From Negativicutes bacterium (GTDB taxonomy: Bacteria; Bacillota_C; Negativicutes; Acidaminococcales; Acidaminococcaceae): a stretch of 13,408 nt of DNA. The notes under the pieces were generated by a model. That model saw only the letters and a program-made list of their open reading frames with translations. It was not told the origin of the DNA and did no database searches. The translations under genes were made by a program, and so were the position numbers. The stretch spans positions 1 through 13,408 of the forward strand of contig RZYP01000047.1 in the NCBI GenBank assembly GCA_009930275.1, written 5' to 3'. This document shows positions 5,273 through 12,757 of this stretch, piece by piece (position 1 is the stretch's first letter; each line of letters opens with the position of its first letter).

Positions 5273-6523
5273 AAAATAATATGATTGAAGAAGATACTTC
5301 TCCTCATATTTATTCGCCAGTTTATAAAGTTGATTCTTTACTATCGTTAACTTGAGGGTATTGTTTTTATATTTATCAAGGTTGGACAGAAACCGTTTTT
5401 TTTCATCCGGCTGCGCAACACTTTTAAAGTATCCCCAAACATGCAGCAACGCGTTGACAGCATTGTTAGTCTCCAGCGGCTCATCCATTGCCTGATCTAA
5501 TATACTGTAAAACTGTTCTGCTGGATACGCTCCTTTATCCTTTAGTAGTGAACGTATTGCCAAATATCCACTGGGCGAATGCTCAAGCACACTGTATTTA
5601 TATTTTGCCCACTCTCGTTCTAAGGCAGAGATATTGTTTGTCTCTGAAGCCATCAGACTGCACTTTATAGTGGATAGGTTCTTATCTTTTACCTCCAGCA
5701 TTATATCCAGATCCAAATGGCGCACAGTTTGATAAAATTTAAGAAACTGTTCGGTGTAAATTGTTTTGGAGTGTGCGCCCGGCTTCCCGGCAGAGCTTTG
5801 TTGCGAGTAGTGAATCTTTTGTCTTCCATCAAGTTTGCCCCAGGTTTTGGCACATTGCAAAATCCAGTTGGCTTCAGACACGTTTTCCTTAGGAAAATTA
5901 ATGGAATGATGTAACGTGTCAAACACAGCGGGAATACCTAATTGCCCCACTATCTTCAGCACATCTACTATGTTGTAAATACGTTCATCATTTTCAAGTA
6001 CTATCCGGCTACGCACGCTATCATTTAACCGATTCCAGTTTCGGTAAAACCGGTGGATTGCAGATAATTTATCCCCATAGGCGCCACCAACATGCAGTAT
6101 GATTTTACTTGTACTGTCTGTGCCCAGCAGGTTCAGTATTTGTTGATGATATTCCAAATCAGCAATAGCACGATTCACTACATCATCATCAGGGGAATTA
6201 ATAACCGTATACTGCCCAGGATGCATTGAAACACGCATACCTGCATCCGCAATTGCCTTACCGATTTTTTTAAACTCATCCGCAAACTCCTCTTGCCACC
6301 GCAAGGTATTTACAGGACTAGAACCAAATGGAATTAAATCGGAGCTGATACGGAATAAATGTATATGGTTGGCTTTATTATATTGCACAAGCCGCATTAG
6401 CACCTGAAGATTGTGTTCGATAATTTCTCGTAATCGCTCCGGTGTGGCAGTGCGCATTGTGCAGGACTTCATTTGCGTGTCAACAACACCCAGAGCAAGG
6501 CAGGCATACCCGAAATTGGTCAT
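5270..6523 (-). CDS. uvsE: UV damage endonuclease UvsE with DUF1722-like C-terminal domain
   Basis: A 417-residue protein. Residues 1-300 match the UvsE/UVDE TIM-barrel endonuclease, which nicks DNA 5' to UV photoproducts: YACLALG at the start, LFRISSDLIPFG, MHPGQYTVINSP (H101), ILHVGGAYGDK, LENDE and FDTLHHSIN, supplying the His/Glu metal ligands. Residues about 305-417 (SVLEHSPSGYLAIRSLLKD, HVWGYFK, EKKRFL, KYEEKYLLQSYYF) resemble DUF1722, the YbgA domain encoded beside photolyase in E. coli. I chose ATG 6523, with AAAGGA about six bases upstream, over a 39-codon longer frame. It is the last gene of the block, 128 nt after the TspO-like gene. Its stop codon touches the end of IS30 copy B, so a few C-terminal residues may have been lost. 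The UvsE call is firm; the tail is recognised by pattern. Confidence 0.9.
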   Translation of the reverse strand: MTNFGYACLALGVVDTQMKSCTMRTATPERLREIIEHNLQVLMRLVQYNKANHIHLFRISSDLIPFGSSPVNTLRWQEEFADEFKKIGKAIADAGMRVSMHPGQYTVINSPDDDVVNRAIADLEYHQQILNLLGTDSTSKIILHVGGAYGDKLSAIHRFYRNWNRLNDSVRSRIVLENDERIYNIVDVLKIVGQLGIPAVFDTLHHSINFPKENVSEANWILQCAKTWGKLDGRQKIHYSQQSSAGKPGAHSKTIYTEQFLKFYQTVRHLDLDIMLEVKDKNLSTIKCSLMASETNNISALEREWAKYKYSVLEHSPSGYLAIRSLLKDKGAYPAEQFYSILDQAMDEPLETNNAVNALLHVWGYFKSVAQPDEKKRFLSNLDKYKNNTLKLTIVKNQLYKLANKYEEKYLLQSYYF

Positions 6524-6625
6524 AGTAATTCCTTTCAGTATGGCTTTAATGAAAGTTAAAATGCTCGGAAAGTTTTTTAAGAATTTTCCACAGGCTGTCC
6601 ACATCTCTCTCCTGGGTGCCCATAG

Positions 6626-6641
6626 CTTGGTTTGTACCAAG
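6626..6641. repeat. Small perfect stem-loop between tspO-like gene and uvsE
   Basis: CTTGGT and ACCAAG flank a 4-nt loop, 10 nt past the stop of the TspO-like gene. There is no T-run. It could stabilise the mRNA end or be an operator for uvsE. I found no convincing uvsE promoter in the 128-nt gap. Confidence 0.35.
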
Positions 6642-6651
6642 ATATAAGCAA

Positions 6652-7443
6652 CTAATTATTTTTTAATGATGGAATTAGAGAAAAATGGTTTCTATAAAGC
6701 TGAATTGCAGCGGAAGCAATTAAAACAGTCATCCCTGCAAGTGATATGACCTGCAAAAGACCATGTTGCCCTCCGAAGCCTTCCAATGCTTTCAGAAACT
6801 GATAAATTCCAAAATAAGCCCAGGCGACAGGCAATGGAAATACAGCGTTGCGAATATTTAATTGTACCCCGATAACCAGCAAAACTGCTACAATCAAAAT
6901 TATGGCAGCCCAAATTTCATCAGCCAGACCGAAACCATTCCAGTCAAGCTTGACAAGTGCCGCAGAGATATTGACGACAGTTGCAATAAACAACCACCCT
7001 GTATATAGCCCAAAGGTCAGCGGCAGCAGCCAGCGCCCATCTTCTTGTATGTGCAAAAGTTGCTTGCAAATCAAGGCCAGCGTGAAGACAAGCCCCAAAA
7101 TAAAAAGTACAGACAGTTCAATCTGAACATAAGAAAAGGAAATAATCCACGCAATATTAAATATGCAAGAAAGAGGGAAAAGCACAGGGAGCCGATTGAT
7201 GGCCTGGTGATAATATGAATCTTTATTCTTAATAATCATTACAAGAACAGATGCAATCAGCAGGGAATAGATTACACTCCAAATGCTAAAGGTAGAGGGG
7301 CTTGGGGTAATGAGAGTAGGGAACATATCAGATACCTCTTTTTGAGAAAGGCCGTTGATAATTCCCAAAGCACCCAGTGTGTTAATTCCAAGCGTTACCA
7401 TTAAAAACAAAGCATTGACCCATGCATTTTTTCTACTGCTCAT
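6652..7443 (-). CDS. TspO/MBR-like (tryptophan-rich sensory protein) membrane protein
   Basis: A 263-residue, very hydrophobic protein with about eight predicted membrane segments. The blocks PSPSTFSIWSVIYSLL, LFPLSCIFNIAWIISF and WLLPLTFGLYTGWLFIATVVN recall the Trp-rich helices of the TspO/MBR family, which binds porphyrins and affects tetrapyrrole and oxidative-stress responses. In Rhodobacter the relative TspO (CrtK) controls pigment genes. Classical TspO has five helices and about 160 aa; this is the longer form seen in Gram-positive bacteria. The start at 7443 is chosen for AGGAGG 7 nt upstream; an earlier in-frame ATG lacks this. It follows the peroxidase by 117 nt and precedes uvsE. 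Its ligand is unknown, and the family call is by motif only. Confidence 0.65.
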   Translation of the reverse strand: MSSRKNAWVNALFLMVTLGINTLGALGIINGLSQKEVSDMFPTLITPSPSTFSIWSVIYSLLIASVLVMIIKNKDSYYHQAINRLPVLFPLSCIFNIAWIISFSYVQIELSVLFILGLVFTLALICKQLLHIQEDGRWLLPLTFGLYTGWLFIATVVNISAALVKLDWNGFGLADEIWAAIILIVAVLLVIGVQLNIRNAVFPLPVAWAYFGIYQFLKALEGFGGQHGLLQVISLAGMTVLIASAAIQLYRNHFSLIPSLKNN

Positions 7444-7560
7444 AACTATCCTCCTATAATCATCCATAAAAACAATTTTTGTGGTTTGTTACCCCGAAGT
7501 TAGGATATTGCGTTGCAAAAGAGTGGTGTAAATGTGTATTTTGAGAAAAAGACTGTCTTC

Positions 7561-8103
7561 TTACAGCAGTTTTTCGATTTCTGCCGCAATGTCCTTCGGC
7601 TCAACCGTAGGCTCAAATCTTGCAATAACTCTACCGCTGCGGTCAACTAAAAATTTTGTAAAGTTCCATTTTATCTGCGGGTCATTGTAGCTTGACTGAT
7701 ACTTTGCCTTGAGCATGGTTTCAAGTGCTTTTGCTTTTATGCCCTTTCCAAGCCCTTCAAAGCCTTTTTGCGTAGTCAAGTAACGGTAAAGAGGTATTGC
7801 AGTTTCCCCGCGAACATCTACCTTTTCTGACAGCGGAAAGCTTACGCCATAACGTAGCGAGCAGAACTCAGCAATTTCGGCCGAGCTGCCCGGTTCTTGC
7901 TCCATAAACTGGTTGCACGGAAATCCGATAACCACAAAACCTTGATCTCTGTATTTTTGATAAAGCTCCTCTAGCCCCTTATACTGGGGTGTAAAGCCAC
8001 ATTTGCTGGCTGTGTTTACAATCAGCAGCACCTTTCCGGTATACTCCGACAGCTTGGTTGGTTGGTCTTCAATGGAAACATAGGAATAATCATAGATGGA
8101 CAT
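7561..8103 (-). CDS. Glutathione peroxidase family, probably thioredoxin-dependent
   Basis: A 180-residue protein of normal length for the family. It reduces hydrogen and lipid peroxides. The peroxidatic residue is C35 (NTASKCGFTPQY). The tetrad is completed by Q69 (FMEQEP), W146 and N147 (WNFTKF). C63 is in FPCNQF, and C81 (EFCSLRYGVSFP) sits where the resolving cysteine is found in thioredoxin-linked members. Cys instead of selenocysteine and the extra Cys point to thioredoxin rather than glutathione as reductant. No signal peptide is seen, so it should be cytoplasmic. AGGAGG lies 8 nt before the ATG. It follows the phytol-kinase fusion by 40 nt and is probably cotranscribed, which fits a role in protecting membrane lipids or the carotenoid. 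Confidence 0.93.
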   Translation of the reverse strand: MSIYDYSYVSIEDQPTKLSEYTGKVLLIVNTASKCGFTPQYKGLEELYQKYRDQGFVVIGFPCNQFMEQEPGSSAEIAEFCSLRYGVSFPLSEKVDVRGETAIPLYRYLTTQKGFEGLGKGIKAKALETMLKAKYQSSYNDPQIKWNFTKFLVDRSGRVIARFEPTVEPKDIAAEIEKLL

Positions 8104-8143
8104 CTCAAAGCCTCCTTTTAAAATTATACAGACGATGTGTGCT

Positions 8144-9604
8144 TTATTTGGGCAAGAAGGTCATAAAATACACCAAATGTCCACACAAAGATACTAAGCT
8201 CAGGCTGATCAAATTTACTGCACTGTTGGTGATGAAATTGTATCCCTTTAATGGCTGTTCGTTGTGGTAATGTGGTCTGTCTTGCATCTCACCCCCTGTG
8301 CCTAAGTACTTACGTTGAAAAGCTGCCCCAAGTATACTGTCGATAACAGAACCCAAAAATCCCAGTGCGCCGACAAATATTACCCCCTTCCAGCCAAACT
8401 CAGGCAGTGCAAGTATTGCAAGCAGCAGGCTGCCTGTCAAACCAGCTGCTAGCCCTGTCAGAGATACGCCGCCAGACAAGCCTCTTTGCATCGGCTTGCC
8501 GTTTAAAATGTTATACACTTTGCCTTTGCTCATCATGCCGAGTTCAGAAGAAAAGGTGTCAGCGGCAGCCGCACAAAATACCCCGAAGGAAAGAAGCAAC
8601 AGGCTTGGCTGGGGATAAAACACCGAAATCCACAGTAATACACAGGCAGGAAGAGAATTGCACAAAACCTGCTTCCAGTTACGGGGTCCTCCCAGCTCCT
8701 GTAGCTGCTCCGCCTTTTGCTTGTGGGAATTTCTTAGGCGACTCACCCCGCTGCCAAGGATAAAGAACACCAAAAGGCTTGCTCCAATCCACATCCCACC
8801 CAAGGCGTACAGCGTAGCGGCGGTGAGCAGGGCAGCAACAATTCCATCAGGTGTAATCGCACGTAGCTTATAAGCAAAAATTAAAATCGCAGCCGCTATG
8901 CAAAGGTATAGATAATAACCCATGCTACCAAAGTACAAACACAATGTGGCAAAAAGCCCCGAGCCAATGGGAAGTATTAGGTTGTCGCAACCCTTGCTGC
9001 CTGTCAGCTCAATAAAAGCAGAAAAAACAGCTGTTGCTGCCGCAATAACCAGCACCATGGGCCAGCCTGTGACCTCTAGCTGTGCCGGGCTTGCAAAAGC
9101 AAAAATACACCCGGCCGTAATGATAAAGGCGGCCACCGCAACCACGGCACTGCCGACTAAGGTTTTTTGAGGGGCGAAAGAAAACGGTTTGCTTAGCCCC
9201 CAGCGCTTTCCTGCGATTGCGGCCAACCCATCGCCGTAGGCCATAATAAGCAGGCCAATAAAGGGAAGGGTTTTCCACCCCAATATAAACCCTGCTCCTG
9301 AAAGTACAAACATACTGATAGCATAATAGACTGTACCTAAGCTGTCATCATTGCGCTCCATAGCTGGAATTAGCTTGTATTTAAGGCTTAGGCTGTTGAT
9401 AATAATAAATGAAAACGGCACAAGTAGCACCGCCCATAGCTCGGTAAACATTGGGGTAATAAACACCCAATTACCTACCAAGATGTGCACCAACTTGCGT
9501 GATTTTTCGGTGGCTCCTTTGTTGATACGGGCAATTACTGTGGCAACTGCCAGTACCAGTAAAATATAAGCCATGGAGAGTGCAATGCCAATCATGTTTT
9601 GCAT
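8144..9604 (-). CDS. Phytol kinase (VTE5-like) fused to DUF92/VTE6-like phytyl-phosphate kinase
   Basis: A 486-residue membrane protein with two halves. Residues 1-225 match the phytol/dolichol kinase family: RKLVH (36-40), MAYGDGLAAIAGKRWG (121-136, nucleotide-binding), KTLVGS (147-152) and E199 with GCDNLILP (205-212). Residues about 235-486 match DUF92 (TIGR00297): TPDGIVAALL, RNWKQVLCNS, ADTFSSELG (D349, E354) and RGLSGGVSLTG. In plants VTE5 phosphorylates phytol and VTE6, a DUF92 protein, phosphorylates phytyl phosphate, so the fusion should make an isoprenyl diphosphate from the alcohol in two steps. The bacterial substrate is not known; farnesol or geranylgeraniol are possible. I chose ATG 9604 for the ribosome site AAAGGGG 6 nt upstream rather than TTG at 9625. 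It lies 22 nt after crtM, so coexpression is likely. Confidence 0.85.
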   Translation of the reverse strand: MQNMIGIALSMAYILLVLAVATVIARINKGATEKSRKLVHILVGNWVFITPMFTELWAVLLVPFSFIIINSLSLKYKLIPAMERNDDSLGTVYYAISMFVLSGAGFILGWKTLPFIGLLIMAYGDGLAAIAGKRWGLSKPFSFAPQKTLVGSAVVAVAAFIITAGCIFAFASPAQLEVTGWPMVLVIAAATAVFSAFIELTGSKGCDNLILPIGSGLFATLCLYFGSMGYYLYLCIAAAILIFAYKLRAITPDGIVAALLTAATLYALGGMWIGASLLVFFILGSGVSRLRNSHKQKAEQLQELGGPRNWKQVLCNSLPACVLLWISVFYPQPSLLLLSFGVFCAAAADTFSSELGMMSKGKVYNILNGKPMQRGLSGGVSLTGLAAGLTGSLLLAILALPEFGWKGVIFVGALGFLGSVIDSILGAAFQRKYLGTGGEMQDRPHYHNEQPLKGYNFITNSAVNLISLSLVSLCGHLVYFMTFLPK

Positions 9605-9626
9605 AAACTTCCCCTTTAAACTCAAT

Positions 9627-10613
9627 CTATGTTGTACTGCATACTGCTACGGGCAACTTATGTTTTTGCCGCATCACCCTTTTTGTAGCCGAGGCGATTA
9701 GAACAGCTCGGGTTGCTGCATCGGTGTAGCAACGCTTGCTAAAGCAATTGTATGACTGTCCCCGCACTGCATCGGCAATGGCTCGATACACCAAAGCCGC
9801 TGATGTCAGAGGAATTTGACAACTGGGGTGAAACCAGGAAATCCAGTTCTCATATTCAAAATAGTATTCATCGGCAAGCATAGCCAGCCGTTCCCACAGC
9901 AAAATAAAGCTTTGGGGGATTGCCGCCTGCAGCCTTGATTCATCGGTGCAAGCTGCTAGCTCTAAGAGCTCCACACGCGTGATCCGATACTCTTTTAGCA
10001 AATCAGCGGGCAGGTATATCCTGTTTCTTGTTTTAAGGTCTTCACCTACATCCCGCAATATATTGGTTATCTGCATACCTACCCCAAGCGATTGGCAGGC
10101 GTGCACAAACTCGCTGTTGTCCAAATCTGCGTCGTCGGCTACCAAAAGCGGAAGTAGCATTGTTCCCACTGAGCCTGCCACCAGGCGGCAATACTCCAGC
10201 AGCTCCCCCATGGTTTGAACATCGCTAAAATCTGCATCTCTGCGCTGCCCCTCTATTTGATGCAAAAAGCTGTCTATCGGTATGGCAAAGCGGCGCACCG
10301 TATCTGCAAAGGCAGGCCACCAAGGCTGGTCGTCAGAAAGCTCCCAATTATGCTGTTCTGTATACATAGCCCGCAGCTTTGCTTCCAACCGATCCAGCTG
10401 CTCCAACTCACTGCCTTTTTGTCTTAAGGATGCTTGGTCCACGGTATCATCTGCGTAGCGACAAAAGGCGTACACCGCCGCAACCCCTTGAAATCTCTCG
10501 GTGGGAAGCTGATGAAATGCCTGGTAAAAGCTTGTGGCTCTGTCCTTCATAATTTCCTCAGCAGCATGATATGACGTGGTTAGAGTTTTGTCAAAAGATA
10601 TGTTTGTTCTCAT
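9627..10613 (-). CDS. crtM: Squalene/phytoene synthase family (dehydrosqualene synthase type)
   Basis: A 328-residue head-to-head prenyl transferase. It joins two farnesyl (or geranylgeranyl) diphosphates to give dehydrosqualene or phytoene, the first step to carotenoids. First Asp-rich motif: YAFCRYADDTVDQ, D55, D56, D59. Second: ITNILRDVGEDLKTRNRIYLP, D188 and D192. Conserved RATSFYQAF near residue 25 belongs to the active site. The start at 10613 overlaps the crtN stop by 4 bases (ATGA), suggesting translational coupling, with GGAGGA about 10 nt upstream. A frame 15 codons longer was rejected because it would overlap crtN further. The C30 (CrtM) label follows from the CrtN-like partner and the Gram-positive setting; a C40 product cannot be excluded from sequence alone. 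Confidence 0.9.
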   Translation of the reverse strand: MRTNISFDKTLTTSYHAAEEIMKDRATSFYQAFHQLPTERFQGVAAVYAFCRYADDTVDQASLRQKGSELEQLDRLEAKLRAMYTEQHNWELSDDQPWWPAFADTVRRFAIPIDSFLHQIEGQRRDADFSDVQTMGELLEYCRLVAGSVGTMLLPLLVADDADLDNSEFVHACQSLGVGMQITNILRDVGEDLKTRNRIYLPADLLKEYRITRVELLELAACTDESRLQAAIPQSFILLWERLAMLADEYYFEYENWISWFHPSCQIPLTSAALVYRAIADAVRGQSYNCFSKRCYTDAATRAVLIASATKRVMRQKHKLPVAVCSTT

Positions 10614-12121
10614 GAAAAATTGTCCTCCGGTTCGTCCCGGCGCAGTTCCTCGGCACAAATTTTACCGCTTTGCAGTACAATCGGCACACCCGCGCCCGGA
10701 TGGGTACTGCTGCCGCTAAAATAAAGCCCCTGGCACTGCATTGATTTGGCCTGCGGTCTCCAATGGTTGCTCTGCCTCAGGGTAGGCTGCAGCCCAAAGG
10801 TTGCACCGCGGTAGGCAGAAAAGCTCTGTTCAAAATCCTTGGGAGTAAAAACACGCTCAACAGTAACCATATTGCGGATATTTGTGAGCTCAAGGAGCTG
10901 TGAGAGCGTGTCATATGCCTTTTGTCGGTAATAATCAACTGTATCGTCATTCCACTCGTACTGTGCGGTAACAAGCTCGGAAACAGGCATAAGCACATAA
11001 AAGCTTGACCGGCCTGCTGGCGCCATATCAGGGTCGACCTGGGAGGGAATATGTAGGTAAATGGATGGGTCGCTGATTTTACGGCCATCAAAAATGCTGT
11101 TTAGGTTGTCTTCTAAATCCTCCGAAATTACAAAGGTATGAGCTGCCAGCTTTGGAAAAGTACCCTCTACACCCCAGTAAAATACCAAGCAAGAACAGGA
11201 ATAGTCCATTTTCTCTATCTTTTGGGGTGTATATTTGCCTCGCACACTGCTTTCTTCAATTAATGAGGTCATGGCATAAGGGAAATCTGCATTGCAGACT
11301 ACATAGGGTGCATCGATAGAGCTGCCGCCCACCGAAATGCCAAGCACTTTTTTTCCATCTGTGCGGATTTTATCAACATGGGCATTGTAATGTATCACAC
11401 CGCCCAGCTCCTCAAAAAGCCTTGCCATCTGTGTTGCCATGGTATGCATTCCACCCTTAATAAACCAAACTCCGTACAAAAGTTCAATCATAGGGATAAT
11501 GTTATAAAGAGATGGGCCTTTTTGTGGCGAAACACCGATATAAAGGGTTTGGAAACTTAGCATTTGCTGGAGGTCTTTATCAGGCATAAAGGATGCCATC
11601 ATTTGATCAGCACTGTCAAAGGTTTTAAGTTTCAATGCCTGACGGAGCATAAAGGGATTGTAAATATCGGAGGGTTTGCGAAAAGGTCGAGTAATAAAGT
11701 GATCCAGCGCCACCTGATACCGTTCGTAAATAGAGCTGATATAGTTAAAAAAACCCCTAGCGTTTGCGGGTCCCTTGGACTCTGCAAGCTTCATAAGCTC
11801 CACAAGGTCAGAGGTTACGGTGTAGTGGCGCAGGGGGCTGCCTTTAAAGTACACCTCATACATTGGCTCTAGACGGGTCATAGGGATATAATCATCGGGG
11901 TTGCGCCCGGCCAGCTCAAACACTTCGCGGTATATCGAGGGCATCATCACAAGGGTAGGGCCAACATCAAAGGTATGCCCCTCCGCTTTTATCTGATGCA
12001 TTTTCCCACCGGGCATATCTGCCTGTTCAAAGATCTCCACCTCGTATCCGGCATTTTGCAGGCGAACAGCAGCAGAAAGTCCACCAACACCTGCACCAAT
12101 AACAACAACCTTTTTCTTCAC
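10610..12121 (-). CDS. crtN: Carotenoid (diapophytoene/phytoene) desaturase
   Basis: A 503-residue FAD-dependent desaturase that introduces conjugated double bases into the colourless CrtM product to give a yellow-orange polyene. The N-terminus has the dinucleotide-binding motif VVVIGAGVGGLSAA, then EIFEQADMPGGKM and FDVGPTLVMMPSIY. The C-terminus has the family signature GLYFSGSSTHPGAGVPIVL. Length is typical. The GTG start (12121-12119) is chosen because AAGGAG lies 9 nt upstream and the Rossmann motif then begins at the usual distance; a TTG start 17 codons earlier would overlap marR. The gene follows marR by 17 nt. No other carotenoid-modifying gene (glycosyl or acyl transferase, oxidase) is in the window, so the end product is probably a simple polyene. 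Confidence 0.92.
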   Translation of the reverse strand: MKKKVVVIGAGVGGLSAAVRLQNAGYEVEIFEQADMPGGKMHQIKAEGHTFDVGPTLVMMPSIYREVFELAGRNPDDYIPMTRLEPMYEVYFKGSPLRHYTVTSDLVELMKLAESKGPANARGFFNYISSIYERYQVALDHFITRPFRKPSDIYNPFMLRQALKLKTFDSADQMMASFMPDKDLQQMLSFQTLYIGVSPQKGPSLYNIIPMIELLYGVWFIKGGMHTMATQMARLFEELGGVIHYNAHVDKIRTDGKKVLGISVGGSSIDAPYVVCNADFPYAMTSLIEESSVRGKYTPQKIEKMDYSCSCLVFYWGVEGTFPKLAAHTFVISEDLEDNLNSIFDGRKISDPSIYLHIPSQVDPDMAPAGRSSFYVLMPVSELVTAQYEWNDDTVDYYRQKAYDTLSQLLELTNIRNMVTVERVFTPKDFEQSFSAYRGATFGLQPTLRQSNHWRPQAKSMQCQGLYFSGSSTHPGAGVPIVLQSGKICAEELRRDEPEDNFS

Positions 12122-12138
12122 GCTAAAGCACTCCTTTT

Positions 12139-12558
12139 TTACATTTCCAATCCCTTGATTAGGTTTTGGCAAATGGTATTACTGACTCTTTTGAATACTT
12201 CCAAATCCTTTTTGTCTATATTTTGGAAACATACGTTTTCCCATAAATCTAGAATCTTCCACAATTGAGGAGCCAACAGCTGGCCTTCGCTTGTTGCATA
12301 GCAAATCTTATTGCGCAAATCAGCCGGGTCAGCCACACGCTGGATTAGCCCTCTTTGTTCCATAGACTTTAAAATTTTGGATATATTTGCTTTATCAGTT
12401 TGCAAAAATATGCTTAAACGCGCTTGACTGATGCCGGGCGCCTGCTCAACCACCAGCAACGCTACCAGCATATGCCAATCTATGCACAGCTCTCTAAGCA
12501 GCTCGTCCAATCGTTGCTTACCGTATCGGTTTAAAATGCTGATATCACATATAAACAC
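12139..12558 (-). CDS. MarR-family transcriptional regulator
   Basis: A 139-residue winged-helix repressor. The region LVALLVVEQAPGISQARLSIFL, then DKANISKILKSMEQRGLIQR and DPADLRNKICYATSEG gives the HTH and the beta wing (DxRxK) of MarR proteins. It is the first gene of the block, 17 nt before crtN, and lies behind a 36-bp palindrome overlapping the promoter, so it probably represses itself and the block. A cysteine at residue 4 is near the position of the redox Cys of OhrR-type relatives, and C25 lies at the end of the first helix. Either might sense oxidants, but this is speculative. The start is uncertain: GTG 12558 has AGGTGA 5 nt upstream, and another GTG lies at 12567. Its effector is unknown. 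Confidence 0.85.
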   Translation of the reverse strand: MFICDISILNRYGKQRLDELLRELCIDWHMLVALLVVEQAPGISQARLSIFLQTDKANISKILKSMEQRGLIQRVADPADLRNKICYATSEGQLLAPQLWKILDLWENVCFQNIDKKDLEVFKRVSNTICQNLIKGLEM

Positions 12559-12574
12559 ATAAATCACCTATTAA

Positions 12575-12610
12575 TATAGTTGTATAATACAATTGTATCA
12601 TACAACTATA
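12575..12610. promoter_or_regulatory. 36-bp near-perfect palindrome, probable MarR operator
   Basis: Outer arms TATAGTTGTAT (12575-12585) and ATACAACTATA (12600-12610) are exact reverse complements. Between them lies the perfect 12-bp palindrome ATACAATTGTAT (12587-12598). The whole is symmetric except for one base pair (12586/12599). It covers the -10 box of the marR promoter, so binding would block transcription. The TTGTAT/ATACAA half-site occurs four times, enough for two dimers. Confidence 0.75.
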
Positions 12611-12625
12611 AGTTTAATATTTCAA
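12597..12625 (-). promoter_or_regulatory. Promoter of the marR-crtN block
   Basis: On the minus strand TTGAAA (12625-12620), a 17-bp spacer and TATGAT (12602-12597) form a near-consensus sigma-A promoter. The expected start is near 12590, giving a leader of about 30 nt to the GTG at 12558. The -10 box falls inside the palindrome. Confidence 0.72.
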
Positions 12626-12757
12626 CATATTTCAAGTATTTTATGCAAAATATTACTTTCACAGTTCCGCTTCGCAAAAGCTTCTAAGATTTCACCTCAC
12701 TGTAGGGCGTTATTTGCATTGAAATAAATCCACAAAAGCGTTTCTTAGGTTGAAAAA

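Noticed and set aside
6524..6640. 39-codon N-terminal extension of uvsE
   Set aside because: The UvsE homology starts at MTNFGYACLALG, which has its own ribosome site; the extension covers the intergenic stem-loop region.
10614..10658. 15-codon extension of crtM
   Set aside because: It would overlap crtN by 49 bases; the ATGA overlap with GGAGGA upstream is the normal arrangement.
12122..12172. Upstream TTG start for crtN
   Set aside because: It would overlap the end of marR and has no ribosome site; the GTG at 12121 has AAGGAG at good spacing just before the FAD motif.
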